Source: an uncultured Methylibium sp. (GTDB lineage: Bacteria > Pseudomonadota > Gammaproteobacteria > Burkholderiales > Burkholderiaceae_C). From it: a stretch of DNA of 64,000 bases. Location: assembly GCF_902826655.1 (NCBI RefSeq), contig NZ_CADEFR010000001.1:77546-141545 (forward strand), read 5' to 3'. A program made the translations under genes and the position numbers. Numbering within the stretch: the stretch's first letter is position 1; every line of letters starts with the position of its first letter. Below are positions 1 to 8,483 of the stretch, in pieces. The notes beneath the pieces are model-generated. The model was not told the DNA's origin. It did no database searches and saw only the letters and a list, made by a program, of their open reading frames with translations.

Positions 1-1
1 G

Positions 2-469
2 GAGCTGGCCAGGGCCGAAGCCGACAAGAAGAAGGCCGACGACGCCAAGCGCGAGGCCGACAGGCAGAAGAAGGCCGAGGCCGAGCGCGTGGCCCGTATC
101 GAGGCGGACCGCGAGAAGCAGCTCAAGCGCATCATGGGCGAGGCCGGTGCCACCGGCGCGCCGGGCAGCACCGGGACCGCGGCGCAGACCGCCGGGCCCT
201 CGGCCAGCTACGCGGGCCGCATCAAGGCGAAGATCATGCCCAACATCGTCTTCGCCGACGAGGTGAGCGGCAACCCGCTGGCCTCGGTCGAGGTGAAGGT
301 CGCACCGGACGGCACGATCGTCGGCCGCCGGCTCGTCAAGAGCAGCGGTGTCGCGGCCTGGGACGACGCGGTGCTGCGCGCGATCGACAAGACCGAGGTC
401 CTGCCGCGCGACACCGACGGCCGCGTGCCGCCGGCGATGGTGATCGACTTCAGGCCGCGCGACTTCTAG
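2..469 (+). CDS. tolA: Cell envelope integrity protein TolA, C-terminal part (5' end outside window)
   Basis: The first visible part is a charged Lys/Ala/Glu/Arg-rich helix (repeats such as EADKKKADDAKREADRQKK), followed by a Gly/Thr-rich hinge and a compact C-terminal domain beginning near AGRIKAKIMPN and ending in DFRPRDF. This is the layout of TolA domains II and III. TolA spans the periplasm, linking TolQR in the inner membrane to TolB/Pal at the outer membrane. The reading frame is open to the left edge, so the N-terminal membrane anchor and the rest of the tol-pal genes are not visible. The stop lies 20 bp inside the end of the convergent DoxX gene. Identification rests on domain style; a generic TonB C-terminal protein is the only real alternative. 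Confidence 0.85.
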   Translation, partial: ELARAEADKKKADDAKREADRQKKAEAERVARIEADREKQLKRIMGEAGATGAPGSTGTAAQTAGPSASYAGRIKAKIMPNIVFADEVSGNPLASVEVKVAPDGTIVGRRLVKSSGVAAWDDAVLRAIDKTEVLPRDTDGRVPPAMVIDFRPRDF

Positions 470-950
470 CCGTAGCACCCATCGCCGGGCCGGCGCCGCC
501 CGACAGCTTCGGCCACAGCCACGCGTCGACAGCCAGCTTGCCCGGCCCCCACAGCACCACCGCCGCCAGCAGGCAGCCCCACAGCTCGTGCTGGGCCAGC
601 GCGGCCGGCGCGATCTCCTCGAGGCTCAGCACCGCGATCACGTTGACGACCGACAGGCCCAGCGCGCCGAAGCGGCCGAACAGGCCCAGCACCAGCAGCA
701 CCGGCAGCACCAGCTCGCCGCCCGTGCCCATCAGCGCGGCGACGTGGGGCGACAGCAGCGGCACCTTGTACTCGTCCTGGAACAGCGCGAGCGTCGTCTC
801 CCAGTCGGCGATCTTGGTCAGGCCCGACCGGAAGAAGGCCGCGCCGACGTAGAGCCGCGCCGCCAGCAGCGCCACGGGTTGCAGGGCGTCGAGCGCGCGC
901 GTCGCCAGCCGCGCCAGGGACAGCGGCGCTTCGAGCCAGGTCGGGGTCAT
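450..950 (-). CDS. DoxX family membrane protein, last gene of the bufferin-type operon
   Basis: This 166-residue protein has four predicted hydrophobic segments and the DoxX hallmark RLYVGAAFFRSGLTKI near residue 30, followed by a Trp/Glu-containing loop. Its ATG overlaps the stop of the upstream bufC-like gene (ATGA), so the two are translationally coupled. DoxX proteins commonly close DUF2282-DUF692-DUF2063 operons, where an electron-transfer or membrane redox role is suspected but not established. Its 3' end overlaps that of tolA by 20 bp, tail to tail. Confidence 0.85.
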   Translation of the reverse strand: MTPTWLEAPLSLARLATRALDALQPVALLAARLYVGAAFFRSGLTKIADWETTLALFQDEYKVPLLSPHVAALMGTGGELVLPVLLVLGLFGRFGALGLSVVNVIAVLSLEEIAPAALAQHELWGCLLAAVVLWGPGKLAVDAWLWPKLSGGAGPAMGATARSRAA

Positions 951-1771
951 GATGGGTTCTCCTCGGGGGATTCGTCGATGGGCTCGGCCTTCCACAGCCA
1001 GCCTTGTTGCAGGGCCCGGACCAGCCAGGCGTTGAAATCGAAGTCGTCGCCGGCCGCGGCCAGCGCGACGGCCACCGACCGGCCATCGTGCAAGGCGCGC
1101 ATCCAGGCGTGGGACGCGGCGTCGAGCGCGCTGACCTGGGCGCGCCAGCCGGCCCGCGCCACCACCACCGACTCGCCGCGTCCGGCGGCCAAGGCCTCGC
1201 GCACCGGCGCGAAGGCATCGTCGCCGGTGGCGTCGCCGCGATCCTGGTGGGCGGCATGCAGGGTCGCGATCGGCCAGTCGCTCGCCAGCAACTGCAGCGA
1301 CGGCACGAAGCGCAGCCGCAGCGACTCGGGCGGGCGTTCGGCCAGCAGCGCCAGCGTCTCGCGCTGCAGGTCGGCATCGGCCGCGGACTCGCAGCGCTGC
1401 ACGGCAGCGTCGAGCCGCGCGCAGTCGCCAAGATAGGGCCAGGGGTCGAAGTCGCGCTCGGCCTCGATGAAGGCCGGCAGGTCCTGGCCCCATTGCGCCA
1501 GGTCGCCGCGCGGCGGCGGCGAGGCGCGCCACAGCGCGCGGGCCAGCACGGCGAAATCTTCCACGCCCACCAGCGCCTGCACCGTCGGGTGGGCCGCGGC
1601 CAGCGCCCGTTCGGCGATGCCGGCGGCGTTGGCGCGGTAGGCACCGAGGCCGCGCTGCAGGCGGTGGTCGCGCTCGCGCAGGTCCGTCGCCAGCACGGCG
1701 ACCGCCGGATCGACAGCCAGCAGCGCGCCCAGCAGGCGGCTCTGGCGCTCGGCCTCGCGCAAGGCCGTCAT
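947..1771 (-). CDS. bufC: DUF2063 / HvfC-BufC type partner of an MNIO peptide-modifying enzyme
   Basis: This 274-residue protein has a helical N-terminal region ([18 protein letters not shown]) and the repeated pattern [25 protein letters not shown], typical of the BufC/HvfC N-terminal domain formerly called DUF2063. Family members bind the DUF692 iron oxidase and help present its precursor peptide. The ATG overlaps the stop of bufB (ATGA), and the gene's own stop overlaps the doxX start in the same way. A DNA-binding role, once assigned to this family, is not supported by the context. Confidence 0.85.
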   Translation of the reverse strand: MTALREAERQSRLLGALLAVDPAVAVLATDLRERDHRLQRGLGAYRANAAGIAERALAAAHPTVQALVGVEDFAVLARALWRASPPPRGDLAQWGQDLPAFIEAERDFDPWPYLGDCARLDAAVQRCESAADADLQRETLALLAERPPESLRLRFVPSLQLLASDWPIATLHAAHQDRGDATGDDAFAPVREALAAGRGESVVVARAGWRAQVSALDAASHAWMRALHDGRSVAVALAAAGDDFDFNAWLVRALQQGWLWKAEPIDESPEENPS

Positions 1772-2667
1772 GCGGCCGCCTTCCGCGGCGACGCTTCGCG
1801 CTGCACGGCCGCAGCGCGTTGCGCCTCGTCCAGCAGCACCTCGAGCGCCGGCACGTCGGTGTCCCACTCGATCAGCGTCGGCACGCGGCCGAGCCGTTGC
1901 ACGGCATGGCGATAGACGGCCCACACCGGCTCGTGGACGCGGCTGCCGTGGTCGTCGATCACCAGGTCGCCGGTGTCGCAGTAGCCGGCGAGATGGATCT
2001 CGCCGATCGCCGCCGCCGGCAGCGCATCGACAAAGGCGCAGGCCGCGGCGACCGGCTCGCCGGCCGATGCGTCGGCGCGCTGCGCATTGATCGCATTGAC
2101 GACGAGGTTGTTGACGTCGAGCAGCAGGCCGCAGCCGGTGCGGCGGGTCAACGCGGCCAGGAACTCGGGCTCGGCCATCGCGTCGGCGTCATCGAAGCTG
2201 AGGTAGGCGGACAGGTTCTCGACGAGCAGCGGCCGCCGCAGCCGCTCCTGCACGCGCTGCACGTTGGCGCACAGGATGTCCAACGAGGCCGGCGTGAAGG
2301 CGATCGGCAGCAGGTCGGCGCCGTGCACGACCGTGGTCGACCCGGGCAGCGGCGCGCGCGCGAAGCAGGCGTGGTCCGAGACGCGGACCGGCTCGACGCG
2401 GTCGACCAGGCGCGCCAGGCGCTCCAGGTGCCAGTCGTCGATGCCGACGACCGAGCCGAGCGCCAGGCCCACGCCGTGCACGCTGACGGCATGCGTCTCG
2501 CGCACGCCCGACAGCACCGCCAGCGCGGCCCCGCCGTCGGCGAAGAAATTCTCGGAATGGACCTCGACGAAGCCGAGCGCCGGTCGGCGCCCGGCCCAGT
2601 CGCGGTAATGCGGCTGACGCAGGCCGATGCCCACGTCGATGCCGGCTCCGGAAGCGGGCGAGTTCAT
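1768..2667 (-). CDS. bufB: DUF692 multinuclear non-heme iron oxidase (MNIO), bufferin-maturing type
   Basis: This 299-residue TIM-barrel protein begins with the typical [11 protein letters not shown] and [10 protein letters not shown] motifs, and later carries [35 protein letters not shown] and EIHLAGY. The conserved His, Glu and Asp residues in these motifs form the iron site in MNIO enzymes. Family members convert Cys residues in partner peptides into heterocycles such as thiooxazoles. The substrate is most likely the four-Cys protein encoded 42 bp upstream. The full length and motif set make the assignment firm; the exact chemistry is inferred from relatives. Confidence 0.9.
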   Translation of the reverse strand: MNSPASGAGIDVGIGLRQPHYRDWAGRRPALGFVEVHSENFFADGGAALAVLSGVRETHAVSVHGVGLALGSVVGIDDWHLERLARLVDRVEPVRVSDHACFARAPLPGSTTVVHGADLLPIAFTPASLDILCANVQRVQERLRRPLLVENLSAYLSFDDADAMAEPEFLAALTRRTGCGLLLDVNNLVVNAINAQRADASAGEPVAAACAFVDALPAAAIGEIHLAGYCDTGDLVIDDHGSRVHEPVWAVYRHAVQRLGRVPTLIEWDTDVPALEVLLDEAQRAAAVQREASPRKAAA

Positions 2668-2709
2668 CGCGAGCCCGTCAGCGTCCGGTACGCCGCATCA
2701 CTGCCTGGA

Positions 2710-2985
2710 TCACTTCTTGGTCTTGGCCTTGGCTTCGGCAGCGCTCAGGCCGCCGGCGGCCTTGCAGGTGCCCTTGGCGACGTACTTCCACTCGCCGGAG
2801 TCGTTGTCGGCCTTGGACTGGCCGGCGCACGAGTGCGAGCCCGACAGGTTGGCGCAGTCGTTCTGCCCCGCCTTGGCGATGCCGTAGCACTTTTCCTTGC
2901 CCGAGTCCTGGGCGGCGGCCGGGCCGATCAGGCCGAGCGCGAGGATGGAAGCAAGGGCGGACGATGCGATCAGACGTTGGCTCAT
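2710..2985 (-). CDS. bufA: DUF2282 bufferin-type precursor protein
   Basis: This 91-residue protein has a signal peptide of about 25 residues (hydrophobic core then PAAAQ) and a small mature domain with four cysteines at 33, 44, 53 and 74 (KCYG, DCAN, SCAG, TCKA). This is the classic DUF2282 pattern of BufA1 precursors, whose central cysteines are modified by the MNIO enzyme to make a periplasmic copper-binding product. A strong ribosome binding site, AAAGGAG, lies 6-7 nt before the ATG, as expected for the abundantly made first gene of the operon. Copper as the metal is inferred from studied relatives and is not visible here. Confidence 0.88.
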   Translation of the reverse strand: MSQRLIASSALASILALGLIGPAAAQDSGKEKCYGIAKAGQNDCANLSGSHSCAGQSKADNDSGEWKYVAKGTCKAAGGLSAAEAKAKTKK

Positions 2986-3021
2986 GGGTCACTCCTTTGA
3001 GGTTGCGCGCCGCGACATGGG

Positions 3022-3037
3022 CGACAGCAGTCTGTCG
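3022..3037. promoter_or_regulatory. Inverted repeat CGACAG-N4-CTGTCG between divergent bufA and ECF sigma gene
   Basis: A perfect 6-bp inverted repeat with a 4-bp spacer sits in the 84-bp gap between bufA and the sigma factor gene. It overlaps where the -35 element of the sigma gene would lie. It could be an operator or a hairpin; nothing else in the gap looks like a regulator site. Confidence 0.3.
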
Positions 3038-3055
3038 GACGTGCCGAAAGATTCT

Positions 3056-3061
3056 TACACT
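3056..3061 (+). promoter_or_regulatory. Candidate -10 hexamer (TACACT) of the ECF sigma gene
   Basis: TACACT ends 8 nt before the ATG at 3070, which would place the transcription start at or next to the start codon. No clear -35 is visible and there is no Shine-Dalgarno sequence. It belongs to a recurrent pattern in this window. Confidence 0.35.
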
Positions 3062-3069
3062 GCGCGTCC

Positions 3070-3663
3070 ATGACCGACCTGCCCGCCCTGCTGGAAACGC
3101 TGCGCCCGCAACTGCTGCGCTACGCGCAGCTGCAGTTGCGCAACCCGGCCTGGGCCGAGGACGCGGTGTCGGAGACGATGCTGGCGGCCCTGGAGAAGCC
3201 CGAGTCCTTTGCCGGCCGCGCGCAGCCCAAGACCTGGCTGATCGGCATCCTCAAGCACAAGCTCGTGGACCAGGTGCGCAAGCACTCGCGCGAGGTCCAG
3301 GTCAGCATCGACGACGACGACGGCCAGGCGCTCGAGGACGGCCTGTTCGACGAAGGCGGCCACTTCCGCGAGACGCCGGCCGAGTGGGGCGACCCGCAGG
3401 CCGTGGTCGGGCAGACCCAGTTCATCAAGGTGCTCGACGCCTGCGTGGAAAAGTTGCCCAATCAGCTGGGTCGCGTCTTCCTGATGCGCGAGTGGCTGGA
3501 ACTCGACACCGACGAGATCTGTAAGGAGCTGTCGGTCACGCCGACGAACCTGTGGGTCATGCTGCATCGAGCCCGGTTGCGGCTGCGGGAATGCCTGCAG
3601 ATCAACTGGTTCGGCCAGCCTGCCCTTGCACCATCAGCCCCAGCCAAGCCGAAGACCCGATGA
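3070..3663 (+). CDS. ECF-type sigma-70 family RNA polymerase sigma factor
   Basis: The 197-residue protein has a region 2 (LLRYAQLQLRNPAWAEDAVSE, then KTWLIGILKHKLVDQVRK) and a region 4 helix-turn-helix (TDEICKELSVTPTNLWVMLHRARLRLRECL). These are joined by an acidic linker (SIDDDDGQALEDG). It is divergent from the bufferin-type operon and overlaps the start of a zinc-finger anti-sigma gene (ATGA). The arrangement matches ECF/anti-sigma pairs that control DUF2282-DUF692 operons under metal or redox stress; control of this operon is inferred from context. The ATG was chosen because it follows a -10-like TACACT by 8 nt. Confidence 0.88.
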   Translation: MTDLPALLETLRPQLLRYAQLQLRNPAWAEDAVSETMLAALEKPESFAGRAQPKTWLIGILKHKLVDQVRKHSREVQVSIDDDDGQALEDGLFDEGGHFRETPAEWGDPQAVVGQTQFIKVLDACVEKLPNQLGRVFLMREWLELDTDEICKELSVTPTNLWVMLHRARLRLRECLQINWFGQPALAPSAPAKPKTR

Positions 3664-3869
3664 AGATCTTCCTTCGCCGCACCTGCCGGGAAGCAGCGTA
3701 CCTGACCACCTCGCGGCGCGACCGCGAGCTGGCGCTGGCCGACCGCGTCGCCCTGCGGCTGCACCTGATGGCTTGCAAGGCCTGCCCGCGCTTCGAGCGG
3801 CAGATCAAGCTGATGGACAGCGCGATGGGCAGCTGGCGCGGCTACGTCGAGGGTGACGGGCGCTTGTGA
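3660..3869 (+). CDS. Small zinc-finger (zf-HC2 type) anti-sigma factor
   Basis: This 69-residue protein has a HLMACKACPRFERQI motif near residue 36. It is the H-x3-C-x2-C signature of the zf-HC2 anti-sigma zinc domain, preceded by CREAAYLTTSRRDREL, which supplies the upstream cysteine. The ATG overlaps the sigma factor stop by 4 bp, so the two are co-translated. There is no transmembrane segment after the zinc domain, so it would act as a soluble anti-sigma rather than a membrane-anchored one. Larger frames extending upstream overlap the sigma gene and are not needed. Confidence 0.82.
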   Translation: MKIFLRRTCREAAYLTTSRRDRELALADRVALRLHLMACKACPRFERQIKLMDSAMGSWRGYVEGDGRL

Positions 3870-3892
3870 CCCTCGGGGCAGCTCGGTCCCGC

Positions 3893-4810
3893 TCACCGCT
3901 CCCGCGCGGCTTCGCTTCCGATTCGTTGGATCGGCGACAGCAGGTACTCTCCCTGACTAGTACTTGGCTTGAGGACTCGCTCGACAAAGCTCGCGGTCTT
4001 GTAGGTTTGAGCTGCAAACGCCGGGCCGGATAGAAGGCGTGGGCGAGAGGCAATCGGCGGACAGGAGTGCTCGGCCGCTTCGAGCCAGGGTGAACGCCCG
4101 CCCGAGATGTTTCCCTGACCGCGGTCCATCATGTAGCCCACCCGCTCGGCGATCACTTCCCTGGTCTGCAGGTCGATCACCTTGAGAGAGCTACCGGCTA
4201 TCCAGTGCTCGCGCTCGCCGCGCGTGGAGATGTCGTCGTAGGTCACGCCATAGCGCGGCGTGGCACTTGACCCTGGCACCTTGCTAACGACGAACTCCGT
4301 CCTCTTGAACTTCTCGCCATTGCCTCCGACCAGTGGGCTTGCGACCGATTCGTACTCCTGAACGGACCCCGTGTACCTGTACCTCTGGCCGTCCGCGACG
4401 TCGATAGCGTCTACGTAACGGTAGCCCTTCAAAGGGGGTGGTGCGCCAGCGACCGGAAGTCCCTTGCTTGCAGCCTCTCTGTGGCTGCCGGCCAAAAACG
4501 TCTGGATGTAGCCCACACCGCCGAGGTCCCGGCCATAGGGATCGTCCAAAGCGAACTGCCGTTCTTGGCTGTGTCCAAAGTTGATCGTGTTCGGCCGCAG
4601 CTTGAGGAGAAAGATGCCTTCGACGTTGTCCACTGTCCGATGGATGAACTCCCCAGCCTTCTTGCAGCGCTCCGCGAACATCGCCTCGGCCCGGGCCAGG
4701 CGCTCCTTCCCCTGGGCACCTGGGCCGCTGCTGCAGGCCGTGAGCCAGGGCAAGGCGAGGCAGGCCAGCAGCCACGGCCATCGGGGCCGGCATCCGCCTC
4801 CTGCGCTCAT
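3893..4810 (-). CDS. Predicted lipoprotein of unknown function
   Basis: This 305-residue protein opens with a lipoprotein signal peptide ([16 protein letters not shown], lipobox Cys26). The remainder is soluble, with no domain I recognise; it contains [25 protein letters not shown] near the start and a later region with [10 protein letters not shown]. Its ATG overlaps the stop of the upstream hydantoinase gene (ATGA), suggesting co-transcription. By eye the base composition is less GC-rich than the neighbours, which may indicate a recent arrival. No function is assigned. Confidence 0.7.
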   Translation of the reverse strand: MSAGGGCRPRWPWLLACLALPWLTACSSGPGAQGKERLARAEAMFAERCKKAGEFIHRTVDNVEGIFLLKLRPNTINFGHSQERQFALDDPYGRDLGGVGYIQTFLAGSHREAASKGLPVAGAPPPLKGYRYVDAIDVADGQRYRYTGSVQEYESVASPLVGGNGEKFKRTEFVVSKVPGSSATPRYGVTYDDISTRGEREHWIAGSSLKVIDLQTREVIAERVGYMMDRGQGNISGGRSPWLEAAEHSCPPIASRPRLLSGPAFAAQTYKTASFVERVLKPSTSQGEYLLSPIQRIGSEAARER

Positions 4811-7800
4811 GCCGCGCCGTAGCCGCCGCCGCCCGGCGTCTCGATCACGAACACGTCGCCCGGCTGCATCTCGACCGAGCCGATGTGCGCCAGCGGCTCG
4901 ACTCGGCCGTCCGCCCGCTCCACGCGGTTGATGCCGACCGCGCCCGGCAGGCCGCCGGCCATGCCGAAGGCCGGCACGATGCGGCCGTTGGACAGGATCG
5001 AGGCGGTCATCGGCTCGAGGAAACGCACGCGCCGCACGCCGCCGTCGCCGCCGCGGTGCGCGCCGGCGCCGCCGGAGCCGGCGCGGATCGCGTAGCTGTC
5101 CAGACGCACCGGGAAGCGGAACTCCAGCACCTCGGGGTCGGTGAGGCGCGAGTTGGTCATGTGGGTCTGCACGACGCTCGTGCCGTCGAAGTCCTGGCCC
5201 GCCCCGCTGCCGCCGGAGATGGTCTCGTAGTACTGGTGGCGCGCGTTGCCGAAGGTGAAGTTGTTCATCGTGCACTGGCTGGCCGCCATCACGCCCAGCG
5301 CGCCGTAGAGCGCATTGGTGATGCAGGTCGAGGTCTCGACGTTGCCGGCCACCACCGACGCCGGCGGCCGCGGGTTGAGCATCGAGCCTTCGGGGATGAT
5401 GACGCGCAAAGGCTTCAGGCAACCGGCGTTGAGCGGGATGTCGTCGCCGACCAGCGTGCGGAAGACATACAGCACCGCCGCCATGCACACCGCGGTGGGC
5501 GCGTTGAAGTTGTTCTCCAGCTGCGCACTGGTGCCGCTGAAGTCGATCTCGGCGCTGCGGGCGGCGGCGTCGACGCGGATCGCGACGCTGATGCGTGCGC
5601 CGTTGTCCAGCGGCAGCGTGAACGCGCCGTCCTTCAGCTTCGTGATGACGCGGCGCACCGACTCCTCGGCGTTGTCCTGCACGTGGCCCATGTAGGCCTG
5701 CACGACGTCGAGCCCGAACTGCGCGACCATGCGGCGCAGCTCCTGCACGCCTTTCTCGTTGGCGGCGATCTGCGCCTTCAGGTCCGCCAGGTTCTGTTGC
5801 GGGTTGCGCGACGGATGAGGCCCGCTGGACAGCAAAGCGAGGATCTCGGCCTCGCGCAGTCGGCCGGCCTGCACCAGCTGGACGTTGTCGATCTGCACGC
5901 CCTCCTCCTCGATGCGCGTCGAGAACGGTGGCATCGAGCCGGGCGTCACGCCGCCGATGTCGGCGTGGTGGCCTCGGCTGCCGACGTAGAACAGGATGGC
6001 CTGCCCGGCTTCGTCGAAGACCGGAGTGACGACGGTCACGTCGGGCAGGTGGGTGCCGCCGTGGTAGGGGTCGTTGAGCGCGTAGACGTCGCCCGGCTGC
6101 ATGCGCCCGGCGTTGCCGGCGATCACCGTCTTGATCGACTCGCTCATCGAGCCCAGGTGCACCGGCATGTGCGGCGCGTTGGCGATCAGCTGGCCCTGGG
6201 CGTCGAACAGCGCGCAGGAGAAGTCCAGCCGCTCCTTGATGTTCACCGAGTAGGCGGTGTTCTGCAGCTGCAGGCCCATCTGCTCGGCGATGTTCATGAA
6301 CAGGTTGTTGAAGACCTCCAGCATCACCGGGTCGACCGTCGTGCCGATCGCGAGTCGCTGCTCGCGCGGCTGCACGCGCTCGAGCACCAGGTGGTCGAGC
6401 GCGGTGACCCGCGCGCGCCAGCCGGGCTCGACGACCGTGGTGGCGTTCTTCTCCGCGATGATCGCCGGGCCGTCGACGAAGAGGCCCGGCCCGGCCTGCT
6501 CGCGGACGACCAGCGCCGCGTCGTGCCAGCGGCCGCCGCTGAAGAGCTTCACCGTCTGGGCCACCGGGGCCGCGGCCGGCGGCGCCATGGCCTGCGCGGC
6601 CTCGGACGGCAGCTCGCCGGCACCGACGGCCTCGACCGACACCGCCTCGACGACCAGCGCGCGCTCGGCCATCAGGAAGGCGAAGCGCCGCCGGTAGGCC
6701 GCCTCGAAGGCCGCGCGCAGGTCGTCGGGGGCGCCGAAGGGCACGACCAGCGCCGAGTCCGTGCCCTCGTAGCGCAGGTGCACGCGGCGATGCGTGCGCA
6801 CGGCGCCGCTGCCGATGCCCTGGCGGCGCAGTTCGGCCTCGGCCTCGCCGGCCAGCGCGTCGAGCCGCTGCACGACGGCGGGAAGCGCGTCCGCCAGGCG
6901 CTGCTCGACGGCGGCCTCGCGCATCACGCTCTGGTCGGCCAGGCCCATGCCGTAGGCCGACAGCACGCCGGCCAGCGGGTGCGCGAACACCCGGTCCATG
7001 CCCAGCGCATCGGCCACCCGGCAGGCATGCTGCCCGCCGGCGCCGCCAAAGCACTGCAGCGTGTAGCGCGTGACGTCGTAGCCGCGCGCCACCGAGATCT
7101 TCTTGATCGCATTCGCCATCGCGCCGACCGCGATGTCGATGTAGCCCTCGGCCACTTCTTCCGGCGCGCGCTTCGTGCCGGTGGCCTGCTCGATCCGCGC
7201 CGCCAGCTCGGTGAACTGCCGGACCACGACCTCGCGGTCCAGCGGCGCGTCGGCCGCCGGGCCGAAGACCTTGGGAAAGTAGGCCGGCTGGAGCTTGCCG
7301 ACCATGACGTTCGCGTCGGTCACGGCCAGCGGCCCGCCGCGCCGGTAGCAGGCCGGGCCCGGATTGGCGCCGGCGCTCTGCGGCCCGGCCCGCAAGCGCG
7401 CGCCGTCGAACGACAGGATGGACCCGCCGCCGGCCGCAACCGTGTGGATGCTCATCATCGGCGCGCGCATGCGCACGCCGGCCACCTGGGTCTCGAAGGC
7501 GCGCTCGAACTCGCCGGCGTAGTGGCTGACGTCGGTCGAGGTGCCGCCCATGTCGAACCCGATCACGCGGTCGAACTCAGCCAGCTGCGCCGTGCGCACC
7601 ATGCCGACGATGCCGCCGGCCGGGCCCGAGAGGATCGCGTCCTTGCCCTGGAAGGCGTGCGCGTCGGTCAGGCCGCCGGACGACTGCATGAACAGCAGCC
7701 GCACGCCCGGCATCTCGCCCGCCACCTGGTCGACGTAGCGGCGCAGGATGGGCGAGAGGTAGGCGTCGACCACCGTCGTGTCGCCGCGACCCACCAGCTT

Positions 7801-8406
7801 CATCAGCGGACTGACCTGGTGCGACACGCTGACCTGCGTGAAACCCGCCTCGCGTGCCAGCCGCGCCGCCGCTTCCTCGTGCGCCGTGTAGCGGTAGCCG
7901 TGCATGAAGACGATCGCCACGCTGCGCAGGCCGGCGTCGAAGGCGGCCCAGAGGCGCTCGCGCAGGTGGGCTTCGTCTAGAGGCATCACCACGCTGCCGT
8001 CGGCGGCCAGCCGCTCCTGCGCCTCGATCACGCGGCAGTACAGCAGCTCGGGCAGCACGATGTGGCGGTCGAAGAGGCGCGGCCGGTCCTGGTAGGCGAT
8101 GCGCAGTGCATCACGGAAACCCCGGGTCGTGACCAGCAGCGTCGGCTCGCCGCGGCGCTCGAGCAGCGCGTTGGTGGCGACGGTGGTGCCCATCTTCACG
8201 CACTCGACCCGGTCCGGCGTGATCGGCTCGGCGGGCTTCAGGCCCAGCAGGTGGCGGATGCCGGCGAGCGCCGCGTCGCGGTACTGCTCGGGGTTCTCGG
8301 ACAGCAGCTTGTGGGTCACGAGGCTGCCGTCCGGGCGCTTGCCGACCACGTCGGTGAAGGTGCCCCCGCGGTCGATCCAGAACTGCCAGCGCGTCGTCGC
8401 TTCCAT
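4807..8406 (-). CDS. Fused hydantoinase A/B (5-oxoprolinase family) protein
   Basis: This 1199-residue enzyme carries an N-terminal HyuA half ([19 protein letters not shown], later [12 protein letters not shown]) and a C-terminal HyuB half (starting near [23 protein letters not shown], ending in ETPGGGGYG). The fusion is typical of ATP-dependent 5-oxoprolinases, which open 5-oxoproline to glutamate, but hydantoinases share the fold, so the substrate is uncertain. The ATG at 8406 was preferred over an upstream GTG at 8415 because it gives the usual N-terminus and lies 7 nt after a TAGAGT hexamer. The lipoprotein gene follows in an ATGA overlap. Confidence 0.88.
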   Translation of the reverse strand: MEATTRWQFWIDRGGTFTDVVGKRPDGSLVTHKLLSENPEQYRDAALAGIRHLLGLKPAEPITPDRVECVKMGTTVATNALLERRGEPTLLVTTRGFRDALRIAYQDRPRLFDRHIVLPELLYCRVIEAQERLAADGSVVMPLDEAHLRERLWAAFDAGLRSVAIVFMHGYRYTAHEEAAARLAREAGFTQVSVSHQVSPLMKLVGRGDTTVVDAYLSPILRRYVDQVAGEMPGVRLLFMQSSGGLTDAHAFQGKDAILSGPAGGIVGMVRTAQLAEFDRVIGFDMGGTSTDVSHYAGEFERAFETQVAGVRMRAPMMSIHTVAAGGGSILSFDGARLRAGPQSAGANPGPACYRRGGPLAVTDANVMVGKLQPAYFPKVFGPAADAPLDREVVVRQFTELAARIEQATGTKRAPEEVAEGYIDIAVGAMANAIKKISVARGYDVTRYTLQCFGGAGGQHACRVADALGMDRVFAHPLAGVLSAYGMGLADQSVMREAAVEQRLADALPAVVQRLDALAGEAEAELRRQGIGSGAVRTHRRVHLRYEGTDSALVVPFGAPDDLRAAFEAAYRRRFAFLMAERALVVEAVSVEAVGAGELPSEAAQAMAPPAAAPVAQTVKLFSGGRWHDAALVVREQAGPGLFVDGPAIIAEKNATTVVEPGWRARVTALDHLVLERVQPREQRLAIGTTVDPVMLEVFNNLFMNIAEQMGLQLQNTAYSVNIKERLDFSCALFDAQGQLIANAPHMPVHLGSMSESIKTVIAGNAGRMQPGDVYALNDPYHGGTHLPDVTVVTPVFDEAGQAILFYVGSRGHHADIGGVTPGSMPPFSTRIEEEGVQIDNVQLVQAGRLREAEILALLSSGPHPSRNPQQNLADLKAQIAANEKGVQELRRMVAQFGLDVVQAYMGHVQDNAEESVRRVITKLKDGAFTLPLDNGARISVAIRVDAAARSAEIDFSGTSAQLENNFNAPTAVCMAAVLYVFRTLVGDDIPLNAGCLKPLRVIIPEGSMLNPRPPASVVAGNVETSTCITNALYGALGVMAASQCTMNNFTFGNARHQYYETISGGSGAGQDFDGTSVVQTHMTNSRLTDPEVLEFRFPVRLDSYAIRAGSGGAGAHRGGDGGVRRVRFLEPMTASILSNGRIVPAFGMAGGLPGAVGINRVERADGRVEPLAHIGSVEMQPGDVFVIETPGGGGYGAA

Positions 8407-8413
8407 GCTGCGC

Positions 8414-8419
8414 ACTCTA
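8414..8419 (-). promoter_or_regulatory. Candidate -10 hexamer (TAGAGT) of the hydantoinase gene
   Basis: On the minus strand TAGAGT ends 7 nt before the ATG at 8406, consistent with a leaderless start. No convincing -35 is seen. Confidence 0.3.
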
Positions 8420-8470
8420 CTAGCGGCTGAAGACCCCGCAATTCCGGCTTTCGGCGCGGGCCGCCGCTCC

Positions 8471-8476
8471 TAGCAT
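8471..8476 (+). promoter_or_regulatory. Candidate -10 hexamer (TAGCAT) of the GspE/PilB-type gene
   Basis: TAGCAT ends 7 nt before the ATG at 8484 and no Shine-Dalgarno sequence is present, consistent with a leaderless transcript. The -35 is weak at best. Confidence 0.35.
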
Positions 8477-8483
8477 CGCCGCC

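Noticed and set aside
4885-7980. Long plus-strand frame opposite the hydantoinase gene
   Set aside because: Same antisense artefact; the minus strand encodes a full-length fused HyuA/HyuB protein.
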